64,000 nt of DNA from Methylorubrum populi (GTDB lineage Bacteria > Pseudomonadota > Alphaproteobacteria > Rhizobiales > Beijerinckiaceae), in assembly GCF_002355515.1 (NCBI RefSeq), contig NZ_AP014809.1:1822501-1886500 (forward strand). The letters run 5' to 3'. Both the position numbers and the translations under genes were made by a program. Of this stretch, positions 51,953 through 64,000 are shown one piece after another. Under the pieces are notes generated by a model. That model was not told the origin of the DNA, ran no database searches, and saw nothing but the letters and a program-made list of their open reading frames with translations. Positions within the stretch are counted from its first letter, which is position 1. Each line of letters begins with the position of its first letter.

Positions 51953-53005
51953 TCACGCCACGTTGAGACGGCGCCCGCGGTTCCAGGCCAGGAACGGCAC
52001 GCCGGAGAGAAGGCTCGCCAGCGCCGCCTCGGTCTGGTGCAGCCCGTTCACCGAGACCCGCGGCAGGGCGTGGGGATGCGCGGCATGCTCCGCGAAGAGG
52101 TGGCCCGGCCGGGTCGTCACCGCGGTGGCGAAGCCGAGTCTTTTCGCAAGTTCGAACTCGCGCGGTCCCGCCGAGGTCGGGTCTCCGACCGGGTAGGACA
52201 GGTGGCGCACCGGCCGGCCCAACTCCGCCTCGATCCGCGCGCGACTCTCGGCGATCTCCCGCTCCGCGACGGCGAAGTCGTGCTTGGCGAGCATCGGGTG
52301 CGAGAGCGTGTGCGCGCCGATGGTCACGGCCGGGTCGCGGGCGAGATCGCGCAGGCCGTCCCAGGTCAGGCAGAGTTCGCGGGCGATCGCGCCCGGCTCG
52401 AACCCGGCCTCGCGGCACAGAAGGGCGATGTCGTCCAGCAGCACCGCCTCCGGGCCGGCGCGCAGGGTGCGGTAGGCCGTCTCGAAGGCGGCTGTCTTCT
52501 CCGCGTCGGTGCGGGCCGGCAGGACCAGCCCTGAGCCGAGCCGCACCGCGTCGAGCCGGGCGACCGCCCGCTCCAGTTCGAGCCACCACAGCCGCCCGCG
52601 CCCGTCGGCGAAGTCGCTCGTCACGAACAGCGTCCAGGGCGCGCCGTGCCGGGCCAGGACCGGCCGGGCATGCTCGGCATTGTCGCGGTAGCCGTCGTCG
52701 AAGGTCAGCACCGCGAAGGGTTTTCCGCTCTCCGGGACCGCGAGCCGCTCGGGTAGGCGGTCGAGGGCGATGAGTTCGAAGCCGCGGGCGGCGAGCCCCG
52801 CCAGCGTCCGGTCGAGGAAGGCCGGGGTGATCGACAAGAGGGCGTTCGGGGCGAAGCCCGGCACCGGCTCGGGGCGCACGTGGTGGAAGGTGAGGATCAC
52901 CCCGCGCCCGCGGGCGGCGGGGGCGAGCCAGCGGTCGGCGCCGGTGGCGGCGATCGCCCCGAAGCCGGCGCGGAACAGGCGGTGTCGGGTGCGGGGCGAG
53001 AGCAT
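51953..53005 (-). CDS. Polysaccharide deacetylase family protein
   Basis: This 350-residue protein starts at ATG 53005 (MLSPRTRHRLFRAG). The NodB-homology domain has ILTFHHVRPE, LTFDDGYRDN (metal Asp pair) and HTLSHP (metal His pair). It deacetylates an N-acetylated glycan; the substrate is unknown. No signal peptide is clear. It is divergent from a CelD-type acetyltransferase, and such pairs sit in exopolysaccharide modification loci. Confidence 0.88.
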   Translation of the reverse strand: MLSPRTRHRLFRAGFGAIAATGADRWLAPAARGRGVILTFHHVRPEPVPGFAPNALLSITPAFLDRTLAGLAARGFELIALDRLPERLAVPESGKPFAVLTFDDGYRDNAEHARPVLARHGAPWTLFVTSDFADGRGRLWWLELERAVARLDAVRLGSGLVLPARTDAEKTAAFETAYRTLRAGPEAVLLDDIALLCREAGFEPGAIARELCLTWDGLRDLARDPAVTIGAHTLSHPMLAKHDFAVAEREIAESRARIEAELGRPVRHLSYPVGDPTSAGPREFELAKRLGFATAVTTRPGHLFAEHAAHPHALPRVSVNGLHQTEAALASLLSGVPFLAWNRGRRLNVA

Positions 53006-53206
53006 GACCCGTCTCGGCTCGAAACACCGGGCGGCCCCGGCCGGAGCGCAGACTAGCGGCGGACGCGAAAAGCTTTCGTTACCCATCCCCGAAGGTCGGC
53101 CCGACGCGTCAACCGGAGCTTGAGGGCGGGGCGGCGAGGATCGCCGGCAGCGATTTTCACGCGGCCGGCCCGTCCGGGACGGGCGCCCGCGCCGGGGGAG
53201 ACGGGC

Positions 53207-54409
53207 ATGGCGGTTCTCGCCGAGGATCTGGGACGCGCCGCGCAGGCGGCTTCGCGGGGCCGCGACGGCCTCACCGCGGAGGTGTTTTCGGAGCCTGCCG
53301 CAGTCGAGGCTCTGTGGCGCGGCTTGGAGGCCGATCCGGGCGTGCTGATGACGCCCTACCAGCGCTTCGACTGGGTGGCGGCCTATCTCGGCGCCGGGAT
53401 CGATGCGGGCGAGGTGCCCCGAATCCTCGTGCTGCGCGACGCGCACGGACGGGCGCGGATGCTGCTCCCGCTCACGATCGGGCGCCGCGGCCCCTTGCGG
53501 GTGGCGCGGATGGTCGGCGACCGGCACGCCAACTTCCACATGCCGCTCTTCGCCTCCCGCGAGGCGGCGGCGATGCCGGCCGAGGATCTGGCCGCGGCCC
53601 TGGTCCGGGCCGGCCGCGCGGCGGGCATCGACGCCTTCGCCTTCCGCAACCAGCCGCGTTTCTGGGACGGAACTCCGAACCCTCTGGCCGTGGGCGGCCT
53701 GCCGGCGCCGAGCGACGCCTACGGCATGCTGCTCGGCCCCGACGCCGAGGCCACCCTGCGCCGGGTGTTCAGCGGCGACACCCGCAAGAAGCTGCGGGCC
53801 AAGGAGCGCAAGCTCGTGGAGTTCCTCGGACCGGTCGAGCACCGCGTCGCCGGGACGCCGAAGGCGGCGGCCGAGATCCAGGCGGCGTTCTACGCGCAGA
53901 AGGCGGCGCGCTTCGCCAGTCTCGGCGTCGCCGACCCTTACGCCGACGCGGCGGTCCGCCGCTTCATCGCCGCCGCGACCGCCGACGGCGCGGCGGGCGG
54001 AACCCCGGCGATCGAGGTCCACGCCCTGGTGGCGAGCGAGACCGGGTGCATCCTGGCGACCTTCGGCGGCGCGGTGGACGGCGCCCGCTTCTGCGGGATG
54101 TGGACGTCGTTCGACACCGATCCGGATCTCGGCCGGTTCAGCCCCGGCGAGATTCTGCTGCACCGACTCGTCGGCCATCAGGCGGCGCAGGGGCGGCGCG
54201 CCCTCGACCTCGGCGTCGGCGAGGCGGGCTACAAGGCCAAGACCTGCGACGAGACCATCGAACTCGTCGAGCAGACCCTGCCGGTGAGCCCGGCAAGCCA
54301 TGCGCTCGCCCTCGCCTCGCGGCTCGCGGTGCGGCTCAAGCACCGGATCAAGCGCTCGCCGCGGCTCTGGGCGGCGGCCCAGAACCTGCGGCGGCTGCGG
54401 CGTCGTTGA
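53207..54409 (+). CDS. CelD/BcsL-type GNAT acetyltransferase
   Basis: This 400-residue protein (ATG 53207, GGGGGAG 6 bases upstream) belongs to the FemAB-like/CelD group: TPYQRFDWVAAYLGA, RVFSGDTRKKLRAKERKL and the C-terminal ALDLGVGEAGYKAKTCDET. CelD-type proteins are associated with cellulose or capsule acylation. With the neighbouring deacetylase it may acylate or tailor a surface polysaccharide. The donor group is not visible from sequence. Confidence 0.83.
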   Translation: MAVLAEDLGRAAQAASRGRDGLTAEVFSEPAAVEALWRGLEADPGVLMTPYQRFDWVAAYLGAGIDAGEVPRILVLRDAHGRARMLLPLTIGRRGPLRVARMVGDRHANFHMPLFASREAAAMPAEDLAAALVRAGRAAGIDAFAFRNQPRFWDGTPNPLAVGGLPAPSDAYGMLLGPDAEATLRRVFSGDTRKKLRAKERKLVEFLGPVEHRVAGTPKAAAEIQAAFYAQKAARFASLGVADPYADAAVRRFIAAATADGAAGGTPAIEVHALVASETGCILATFGGAVDGARFCGMWTSFDTDPDLGRFSPGEILLHRLVGHQAAQGRRALDLGVGEAGYKAKTCDETIELVEQTLPVSPASHALALASRLAVRLKHRIKRSPRLWAAAQNLRRLRRR

Positions 54410-54421
54410 CGCCTCCGGAAC

Positions 54422-54637
54422 TCAGTTGCCGCGGTTGACGATGGAGGGCAGCGAGGGCTGCGTGTAGGCGCGGTTCACGTCCCGGCGGGTCTGGGTTCCG
54501 TTGGTATCGGAAGACTGACGGAAGTTGCTGGGCTCGAAGGTCGAAGACAGGCTGCGGCCGCCGGAATCGGCGCTGTTGCAGGCCGACAGCCCGCCCGTGA
54601 GGAGAGCGGCGGCGAGGACGAGGAGCGTGGGACGCAT
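54422..54637 (-). CDS. Small lipoprotein
   Basis: This 71-residue protein starts at ATG 54637 with a signal peptide and lipobox (LLTGGLSAC, lipidated Cys about residue 20). The mature part is Ser/Asn-rich and probably unstructured. It lies between metH and the acetyltransferase gene and converges on the latter. Function unknown. Confidence 0.7.
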   Translation of the reverse strand: MRPTLLVLAAALLTGGLSACNSADSGGRSLSSTFEPSNFRQSSDTNGTQTRRDVNRAYTQPSLPSIVNRGN

Positions 54638-54725
54638 CGGGACTTCCTGTCGAAGGCGGGGCAGCCCCGCGGGTCGGGCGGAAGGCGTGCCGCGCCCCGC
54701 CACCCCTCGGCAAGGGAAAAGTGGC

Positions 54726-54747
54726 GGCGCGGGAGCGTTCCCGCGCC
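54726..54747 (-). terminator. Terminator of metH
   Basis: On the minus strand GGCGCGGGAA-CGC-TCCCGCGCC is followed by GCCACTTTTCC, 22 bp past the metH stop. A strong GC stem with a short T-run. Confidence 0.6.
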
Positions 54748-54769
54748 GAGTGTGACCTATTCGGCGTGA

Positions 54770-58522
<3,753 letters not shown>

Positions 58523-58640
58523 TCTTGCTATCTCGCAGTGATCCCAGAAGCCGCGATGCCGATGACCGGAGGCGGTTTGGGCTCTGTCTGTCGGGTGTGC
58601 GATTCGAGGCGACGCCTCGATACCTCTTTTGGCCTCGTGC

Positions 58641-58732
58641 CGTCATCGCGGGCGTGGGCGAAGCCATCCAGCCCGCCTGGTTGGCGCAGCCTGTGGCCGG
58701 ATTGCCTCGGATGGCCTTCGCTTCGCCACGCA
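58641..58732. repeat. Intergenic palindromic repeat (GGGCGAAGCCATCC type)
   Basis: TGGGCGAAGCCATCC (58655-58669) is mirrored by GGATGGCCTTCGCTTCGCCA (58709-58728). It lies between metF and metH. It resembles the GTCATCGCGAGCG-type repeat common in Bradyrhizobium-like genomes and could fold in the mRNA. Confidence 0.65.
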
Positions 58733-58744
58733 GCGCGAGGTGCC

Positions 58745-59668
58745 TTACGCCGCCTTCGCCGCCGCCACCTTGGCCGGCGCCTGCGAGCGCAGGCCGAGCA
58801 GATGGCAGATCGCGTAGACGAGATCCGAGCGGTTCATCGAGTAGAAGTGGAAGTCCTCCACGCCCTCGTCGACGAGGTCGAGCACCTGCTCGGCGGCCAC
58901 CGCCGCGGCGACGAGGCGGCGGGTCTCGATGTCGTTGTCGAGGCCCTCGAAGCGGGCGGCAAGCCAGTAGGGCACCGAGGCGCCGGTGCGGCGGGCGAAG
59001 CTGGCCGCCTGCTTGAAGTTCTGCACCGGCAGGATGCCCGGGATGATCGGGATGTCGATGCCGGCCGCGCGCACCTTGTCGAGGTAGCGCAGATAGATCT
59101 CGTTATCGAAGAAGAACTGAGTGATCGCCTGATCGGCGCCGGCATCGACTTTGGCCTTCAGCGCGTCGATGTCGGCATCGAGCGAGGCAGCCTCCGGATG
59201 CTTCTCGGGGTAGGCCGAGACCGAGACCTTGAAGTCGCCGATCCGCTTGATGCCGGCCACGAGGTCGCAGGTCTGGGCGTAGCCGCCGGGATGGGGCCGG
59301 TAGGTGTGGCCGACGCCCTCCGCCGGATCGCCGCGCAGGGCCACAATGTGGCGCACGCCCGCATCCCAGTAGGACTGCACCACCGCGTCGATCTCCTCGC
59401 GCGTCGCGTTCACGCAGGTGAGGTGGGCGGCGGGCTTGAGGCTGGTCTCGCGCACCATGCGCGCCACGGTGTTGTGGGTGCGCTCGCGGGTGGATCCGCC
59501 CGCGCCGTAGGTCACGGAGACGAATTTCGGCTGCAGCGGCGCGAGGCGCTCGATCGACGACCAGAGGATCTTTTCCATCTCCTCGGTCTTGGGCGGGAAG
59601 AACTCGATCGAGACGCGGATCGGGCGGAAGCCGTCGCGGCTGGCGCGGTGCCGGGAAGCGCTGGGCAT
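58745..59668 (-). CDS. metF: 5,10-methylenetetrahydrofolate reductase
   Basis: This ~307-residue flavoenzyme makes the methyltetrahydrofolate that MetH uses. SIEFFPPKTEEMEK at the N-terminus, FVSVTYGAGGSTRERT and HLTCVNATREEID are family motifs, as are ALRGDPAEG and ITQFFFDNEIYLRYLDKV. ATG 59668 is preferred because AAGGGG lies 7 bases upstream; an ATG at 59692 is also in frame. It follows the ArsR-methyltransferase regulator by about 45 bp, so both are likely co-transcribed. Confidence 0.96.
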   Translation of the reverse strand: MPSASRHRASRDGFRPIRVSIEFFPPKTEEMEKILWSSIERLAPLQPKFVSVTYGAGGSTRERTHNTVARMVRETSLKPAAHLTCVNATREEIDAVVQSYWDAGVRHIVALRGDPAEGVGHTYRPHPGGYAQTCDLVAGIKRIGDFKVSVSAYPEKHPEAASLDADIDALKAKVDAGADQAITQFFFDNEIYLRYLDKVRAAGIDIPIIPGILPVQNFKQAASFARRTGASVPYWLAARFEGLDNDIETRRLVAAAVAAEQVLDLVDEGVEDFHFYSMNRSDLVYAICHLLGLRSQAPAKVAAAKAA

Positions 59669-59713
59669 CTGTCGTCCCCTTCTTGAAGTCATTTCGTCGT
59701 GCGGTGTCGCGGC

Positions 59714-60730
59714 TCAGGCCACGGCGCGTTCGGATTCCGCCGTCCCGAAGCCGGCGGAGGCGTCGTGCGCCAGCCAGAGCGTGACGGTGAGAGGCAGTTC
59801 GGTGCCGTCCTCGGGCGCCAGATCGCGGCTCTCGACGTCGGAGAGGCCGGCCTGGACGAGCCAGCCCGCGACCTGATCCGCGGCGAAGCCGAGGCGGCGG
59901 TGGGCTTGGCTCTCGCGCAATTGTTCGAGATTGTGCGGCGCAAAATCGACGACGAGAAGGCGTCCGCCCGGGGCGACGAGGCGTGCCGCCTCCCGGAGCG
60001 CCCGGGCCGGGTCGTCGAGATAGTGCAGCACCTGGTGCAGCACCACGAGGTCAAAGCCGCCGCGGCCGAAAGGCGGCGCGTGCAGGTCGCCCTGGCGCAG
60101 ATCGACCCGCGACAGGCCGAGCCGTTCGAGGTTCGCGCGGGCGACCGAGAGCATGGCGTGGCTCGAATCGAGCCCGGTGGCGCGGCCTGCCAGCGGCGCC
60201 AGCAGGCCGAGCATCTTGCCGGTGCCGGTACCGAGATCGACCACGTGGCGGATCGGCCGGTCGCCCAGGGCATCGAGCACCGCCGCCTCGACCGTGGCCT
60301 CGGGCACGTGCAGGGAGCGCAGCCCGTCCCACTTGGGCGCGAGCCGGGCGAAGAAGGCCTGCGCGGCCTCGGCGCGCTGGGCCCGCACCGAATCGAGCCG
60401 GGCACGATCCTCGGAGAGCGGCGGGGCGGCGTGGTCGAGCGCCGCGATCAGGGGCTCGACGAAACCGGTCGCGGCCTCGCGCAGGCGGAAGAAGGCCCAG
60501 GCCCCCTCGCGATGGCGCTCGATCAGACCGGACTCCACGAGAAGCTTGAGGTGGCGCGAGATGCGCGGCTGCGACTGGCCGAGGATGTCGGTGAGGTCGG
60601 AGACCGACAGTTCGCCCTCGGCGAGCAGCGCGAGGATACGCAGGCGCGTCTCCTCCGCCGTCGCCCGCAGCACGGCGAGCGCTTCGGCGAAGGGCACCGG
60701 GATCGTCCTGGGGCGGCTCTCGCTAGACAT
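59714..60730 (-). CDS. ArsR-family regulator fused to SAM-dependent methyltransferase (SahR-like)
   Basis: This 338-residue protein joins an ArsR-type winged helix (about residues 10-100; RILALLAEGELSVSDLTDILG, SQPRISRHLKLLVESGLIERHREG) to a class I methyltransferase domain (about 130-290; VVDLGTGTGKMLGLL). ArsR metal-site cysteines are absent, so it is not a metal sensor. Upstream of metF-metH, this matches the idea of a regulator that senses S-adenosylhomocysteine or SAM through its methyltransferase-like domain, as described for SahR-type proteins. ATG 60730 is used; its codon lies in a perfect palindrome that probably is its operator. Ligand and targets are inferred. Confidence 0.85.
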   Translation of the reverse strand: MSSESRPRTIPVPFAEALAVLRATAEETRLRILALLAEGELSVSDLTDILGQSQPRISRHLKLLVESGLIERHREGAWAFFRLREAATGFVEPLIAALDHAAPPLSEDRARLDSVRAQRAEAAQAFFARLAPKWDGLRSLHVPEATVEAAVLDALGDRPIRHVVDLGTGTGKMLGLLAPLAGRATGLDSSHAMLSVARANLERLGLSRVDLRQGDLHAPPFGRGGFDLVVLHQVLHYLDDPARALREAARLVAPGGRLLVVDFAPHNLEQLRESQAHRRLGFAADQVAGWLVQAGLSDVESRDLAPEDGTELPLTVTLWLAHDASAGFGTAESERAVA

Positions 60731-60746
60731 AAAGATATCTTTATGT
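60727..60746 (-). promoter_or_regulatory. Perfect 20-bp palindrome, putative operator over the regulator's start
   Basis: ACATAAAGATATCTTTATGT is a perfect palindrome and, read on the minus strand, contains the ATG start codon in its last four bases. TTGCGC (60766-60761) and TAAAGA (60743-60738) are spaced by 17 bp and could be the promoter, placing transcription start at or just before the ATG. Binding of the ArsR-type product here would block its own promoter. Confidence 0.65.
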
Positions 60747-60835
60747 GCGTAGCGAGATCGGCGCAAGAGAATTCTACGGCTTCCGGCAGAGGCGGCGCTC
60801 AGCCATGACCCCGTCCGCGAATCCGGCGGCCGCCG

Positions 60836-62041
60836 CTACTGATAGGCCTTCTTCAGGTCGAGCGAGCAGCGCAGGCCGACCTCGGCGTAACCCGTGTCGA
60901 GCCACGCCTTCGCCGCGCTGCGGCCCCGGTCGCGCAGGCGCTCGATGACGCGCCAGCGGGCGTCGAGGCGCGTGGAGGCGGCGTAGTCGTCGAGCTCGTC
61001 GGTGCCGTCGATGCGGTGGAGGAAGACCCGTTCCAGGCCCGGAACCTCGTGTCCGCCCTCTTCGATCAGGCCGTGCACGAAGTCGATGGCGCGCAGTTCC
61101 CGCATCAGGTTGGCGTTGAAGGTGATTTCGTTGAGCCGGTCCTGGATGTCGCGCGGCGAGCGCGGCGTCTCGCGGCGCTCGACCGGGTTGATCTGCACGA
61201 GCAGGATGTCGCGCGTGCTCGCCCCGTGCAGAGGGTAGAGCGCCGGGTTGCCGAGATAGCCGCCGTCCCAGTAGGGCACGCCCTCGATCTCGACCGCCTG
61301 GAACACGGTGGGCAGGCAGGCCGAGGCCATGAGGTGATCGGCGGTGAGGCGCTCGCGCTCGAATACGGCGAGCTTGCCGGTCCAGACATTGGTGGCGGAG
61401 ACGAACACGTTGGCGGTCTCGGCCGCGCGCAGGCGATCGAAATCGACCGTGCGCTCCAGCGCTTCGCGCAGCGGATTGATGTTGAGCGGATTGGCCGTGT
61501 AGGGGCCGGGATTGAGCACCTTCAGCCACGCCTCGATGAAGGGATTGCCCTTCCAGACATGGAACAGGCCGTCGATCCAGCTCTGCTGCGCGGGCTTCAG
61601 GTCGGCATCCAGGCTCGCCTCGCGCCAGAACTTCGCGAGCGCCGCCCGCGCCCCGTCCGGACCGCCCGCGAGCCAGCCGTCCACGAGGACGACGGCGTTC
61701 ATCGCCCCCGCGCTCGCGCCCGTCACCGCCTCGAAGGCGATGCGTCCGTCCTCGATCAGCGCGTCGAGCACGCCCCAGGTGAAGGCGCCGTGCGAGCCGC
61801 CGCCCTGGAGGGCAAGGGAGACCGCCTTCTCAGCCCGCGGACCGGCAAGGCCCCGGAAGCCGCTTCCGACCCGCGTCGAGTCCGCGATCGAATCGGTGAT
61901 CGGCCTGGGGACGGCGGTCGCAGGATTGTGCGCGTCGTCGTGCAGCGTCTCGATGCGGGGCGCCTCAGGGTGCCGAGTCGCGGAGTGCCGAGTCTCGGAG
62001 TGCCGTGTCTCGGCGGGCTGATCGGGAGAGGGGCTGTCCAT
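60836..62041 (-). CDS. Patatin-like phospholipase family protein
   Basis: This 401-residue protein starts at ATG 62041. An N-terminal disordered segment with short repeats (ETRHSETRHSATRH) precedes the patatin domain. It has the oxyanion loop GGGSHG, nucleophile Ser in GASAG and catalytic Asp in DGG (YWDGGYLGNP), the Ser-Asp dyad of patatin lipases. No signal peptide is seen, so it probably acts in the cytoplasm or at the membrane face, on acyl lipids or storage-granule-linked substrates. It is divergent from ispG. Confidence 0.9.
   Translation of the reverse strand: MDSPSPDQPAETRHSETRHSATRHPEAPRIETLHDDAHNPATAVPRPITDSIADSTRVGSGFRGLAGPRAEKAVSLALQGGGSHGAFTWGVLDALIEDGRIAFEAVTGASAGAMNAVVLVDGWLAGGPDGARAALAKFWREASLDADLKPAQQSWIDGLFHVWKGNPFIEAWLKVLNPGPYTANPLNINPLREALERTVDFDRLRAAETANVFVSATNVWTGKLAVFERERLTADHLMASACLPTVFQAVEIEGVPYWDGGYLGNPALYPLHGASTRDILLVQINPVERRETPRSPRDIQDRLNEITFNANLMRELRAIDFVHGLIEEGGHEVPGLERVFLHRIDGTDELDDYAASTRLDARWRVIERLRDRGRSAAKAWLDTGYAEVGLRCSLDLKKAYQ
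61966..62010. repeat. Three tandem 15-bp repeats in the patatin gene
   Basis: Units CAGGGTGCCGAGTCG, CGGAGTGCCGAGTCT and CGGAGTGCCGTGTCT follow head-to-tail. They encode near-identical pentapeptides (ETRHS, ATRHP) near the N-terminus and could vary in copy number without changing the frame. Confidence 0.7.
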
Positions 62042-62390
62042 CGTGCCTCGCTCTGTTGTTGCGATGCATCCATAGATGGTGCATTGCGATAAAAAATCTG
62101 TGCGGTTCTTTGCCTCGCGCGCAGGCAATGCCATATGGGACGACGCGCGTGCACGGGCCGGCATTCCCGCCGGTCACCTTGCATCCCTGAGGCACACGCT
62201 CGACATCCGGCTCGGGATGCGACATGGAAGCGGCCTTGTATCGAGGCATGCTGCGCATCCGTTCGCGCGGGCGCGGCGCTGAGATGATCTCCAGGTCGCG
62301 GATCGCACCGGATTCGGATAAGATCGCGCCCGCGCCTGCGGGACGCCGAAGACCGGCACGCGCGGACGACTCTTGACCCGCGAAGGCACG
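62042..62390. other. Divergent intergenic region patatin gene / ispG
   Basis: These ~349 bp hold no supported gene. The patch at 62068-62110 (CATAGATGGTGCATTGCGAT, then AAAAAATCTG) is AT-rich and likely promoter DNA for the patatin gene. Confidence 0.3.
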
Positions 62391-63719
62391 ATGGAAGTCA
62401 TGGAAGCTCCCGACGCCCTGGCAAACCCGATCGACGCTCAGAGCCCCAATATGAAGGGGCCGGAGATCGCCGGGCCGGCACCGCGCCACCGCACCGTCGG
62501 CGTGCAGATCGGCGAGGGCGAGGGCGCCGTCACCGTCGGCGGCGGTGCGCCGATCGTCGTCCAGTCGATGACCAACACCGACACGGCCGACATCGACGGC
62601 ACGGTGGCCCAGGTGGCCCAGCTCGCCCGCGCCGGCTCGGAGCTGGTGCGCATCACCGTCGACCGCGACGAGGCGGCGGCGGCCGTGCCGAAGATCCGCG
62701 AGCGGCTCGACCGCATCGGCGTGCACGTGCCGTTGGTGGGTGACTTCCACTATATCGGCCACAAGCTCCTGTCCGACCATCCGGCCTGCGCCGAGGCGCT
62801 CGCCAAGTACCGGATCAACCCGGGCAATGTCGGCTTCAAGGAGAAGAAGGATACTCAGTTCTCGACCATCGTCGAGCAGGCGATCAAGTACGGCAAGACC
62901 GTGCGCATCGGTGCCAATTGGGGCTCGCTCGACGGCGAGCTGCTGACACACCTGATGGACGAGAACGCCCGCTCGCCGAACCCGATCGACGCCCGCGCGG
63001 TGATGCGCGAGGCGATGGTGCAGTCGGCCCTGACTTCGGCCGACCGGGCGGTCTCGCTCGGCCTGCCGAAGGACCGCATCATCCTCTCGGCCAAGGTCTC
63101 GGCGGTGCAGGACCTCATCGCGGTCTACCGCGAGGTGGCGCGCCGCTCCGACTACGCGATCCATCTCGGCCTGACCGAGGCCGGCATGGGCTCGAAGGGC
63201 ATCGTCGCCGCCTCCGCCGCCATCGGCGTGCTGCTGCAGGAGGGCATCGGCGACACGATCCGCTACTCGCTCACCCCTGAGCCCGGCGGCGACCGCACGG
63301 TCGAGGTGAAGGCGGCGCAGGAACTCCTGCAGACCATGGGCTTCCGCACCTTCGTGCCCCTGGTCGCGGCCTGCCCCGGCTGCGGCCGCACCACCTCGAC
63401 GACGTTCCAGGAACTCGCCCGCGACATCCAGAACTGGATCTCCACCTCCATGCCGGAGTGGAAGAAGACCTATCCCGGCGTCGAGGGGCTCAACGTCGCG
63501 GTGATGGGCTGCATCGTCAACGGGCCGGGCGAGTCGAAGCACGCCGATATCGGCATCTCGCTGCCCGGCACCGGCGAGAGCCCGAGCGCCCCGGTCTTCA
63601 TCGACGGCAAGAAGGCGATGACCCTGCGCGGCGCGACCCTCGCCAAGGACTTCGAGGCGATCGTGATCGACTACATCGAGCGCCGCTTCGGCCAGGGCAA
63701 GCGCGACGCCGCCGAGTGA
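62391..63719 (+). CDS. ispG: 4-hydroxy-3-methylbut-2-en-1-yl diphosphate synthase
   Basis: This ~442-residue iron-sulfur enzyme performs the penultimate step of the MEP isoprenoid pathway. It starts at ATG 62391 with CGAAGG upstream; a TTG at 62373 is also in frame. [16 protein letters not shown] and [18 protein letters not shown] are typical. The iron-sulfur ligand cysteines lie in CPGCGRT (Cys328, 331) and [10 protein letters not shown] (Cys374). It supplies precursors for quinones, hopanoids and polyprenyl carriers, including those used by the DprE-type cassette. Confidence 0.96.
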   Translation: MEVMEAPDALANPIDAQSPNMKGPEIAGPAPRHRTVGVQIGEGEGAVTVGGGAPIVVQSMTNTDTADIDGTVAQVAQLARAGSELVRITVDRDEAAAAVPKIRERLDRIGVHVPLVGDFHYIGHKLLSDHPACAEALAKYRINPGNVGFKEKKDTQFSTIVEQAIKYGKTVRIGANWGSLDGELLTHLMDENARSPNPIDARAVMREAMVQSALTSADRAVSLGLPKDRIILSAKVSAVQDLIAVYREVARRSDYAIHLGLTEAGMGSKGIVAASAAIGVLLQEGIGDTIRYSLTPEPGGDRTVEVKAAQELLQTMGFRTFVPLVAACPGCGRTTSTTFQELARDIQNWISTSMPEWKKTYPGVEGLNVAVMGCIVNGPGESKHADIGISLPGTGESPSAPVFIDGKKAMTLRGATLAKDFEAIVIDYIERRFGQGKRDAAE

Positions 63720-63732
63720 GTTTGTTCGGTGA

Positions 63733-63783
63733 GACGGCCGCCTTCATCGCCCGCACGGGGGGATGGGGCGGCCGTCTTTCCGT
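63733..63783 (+). terminator. Rho-independent terminator of ispG
   Basis: GACGGCCGCC and GGCGGCCGTC form a perfect 10-bp stem followed by TTTCCGTTT, 14 bp after the stop. Confidence 0.8.
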
Positions 63784-64000
63784 TTCGGGACGGGTCGCCC
63801 GCTCCGACGCGCCTCTCTTCTTTCCGGCCGCCGCGATGTCCGGTCCGCGCCCCGCGATCCGAACCTGCCCCGCGCCGCCTCCGGCGCGCCGTTCCGTCGC
63901 GACCCGGCGCCCGCTCCGGCCCGATCGATCCGCACCACCGACGCATTCCCTTCATGCGAACCCGGCACACCCGGCCGGACGACGCGCGAACTCAGGCGTT
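63784..64000. other. 3' end of window without a supported gene
   Basis: The remaining ~217 bp are GC-rich and carry only Arg-rich open frames with no domain character. I see nothing I can call. Confidence 0.3.

Noticed and set aside
58523..58744. Cobalamin riboswitch before metH
   Set aside because: I see no B12-box-like sequence; the gap contains a palindromic repeat instead.
63671..63970. Minus-strand open frame at the window end
   Set aside because: It is Arg/Gly-rich, crosses the ispG end and terminator, and resembles no protein.

Overview
The window is dense, GC-rich chromosomal DNA from an alphaproteobacterium. Gene content, order and protein character suggest the Methylobacterium/Methylorubrum group of the Hyphomicrobiales; that is an inference, not a database match. 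I see no rRNA, tRNA, CRISPR array, prophage or insertion sequence. It looks like core chromosome with small lineage-specific genes and several kinds of intergenic palindromic repeats.

Layout. 0.2-10.7 kb (minus strand): a TCA-cycle block in the order mdh, sucC, sucD, sucA (odhA), sucB (odhB), a Tat-type DUF4241 gene, lpd. 11-17.7 kb: a TetR regulator, a fused shikimate kinase/3-dehydroquinate synthase (aroK-aroB), rlmN, pckA and recR. 17.9-21.3 kb (plus): a tight three-gene cassette of a GT87-type membrane glycosyltransferase, a DprE1-like FAD oxidase and a DprE2-like short-chain reductase, suggesting polyprenyl-phosphate arabinose synthesis and use. 21.4-30.4 kb: def, fmt, truA, dapE, a MoeB/HesA-like protein, a DUF1186/SEC-C protein, pheT and pheS.

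30.5-38.3 kb: rpmI-rplT and infC are separated by a glycosyltransferase plus amylo-alpha-1,6-glucosidase pair. infC appears to start with the rare codon ATT. A second GT4 and an ABHD10-like hydrolase follow. 38.3-39.2 kb: hsp20 with a DUF1150 gene, preceded by a heat-shock-type promoter. 39.8-42.8 kb: a secreted Cys-containing protein followed by exbB, exbD and tonB. 42.9-45.8 kb: a phosphoesterase, several small exported or membrane proteins, flaF and a FlaG-like gene.

46-48.1 kb: thiC under a clear TPP riboswitch. 48.4-54.7 kb: a HlyIII/PAQR membrane protein, ctaA, DUF2842, small secreted proteins and a divergent polysaccharide deacetylase/CelD-type acetyltransferase pair. 54.8-60.8 kb (minus): a methionine-cycle module of ArsR-methyltransferase regulator, metF and metH. 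The regulator's start codon is overlapped by a perfect 20-bp palindrome that looks like its own operator. 60.8-63.7 kb: a patatin-like phospholipase and ispG, ended by a strong terminator.

The most interesting items are the SahR-like regulator with its operator and possibly leaderless start, the DprE1/DprE2/GT87 cassette, the ATT start of infC, the aroK-aroB fusion, and the DUF4241 gene coupled to lpd.
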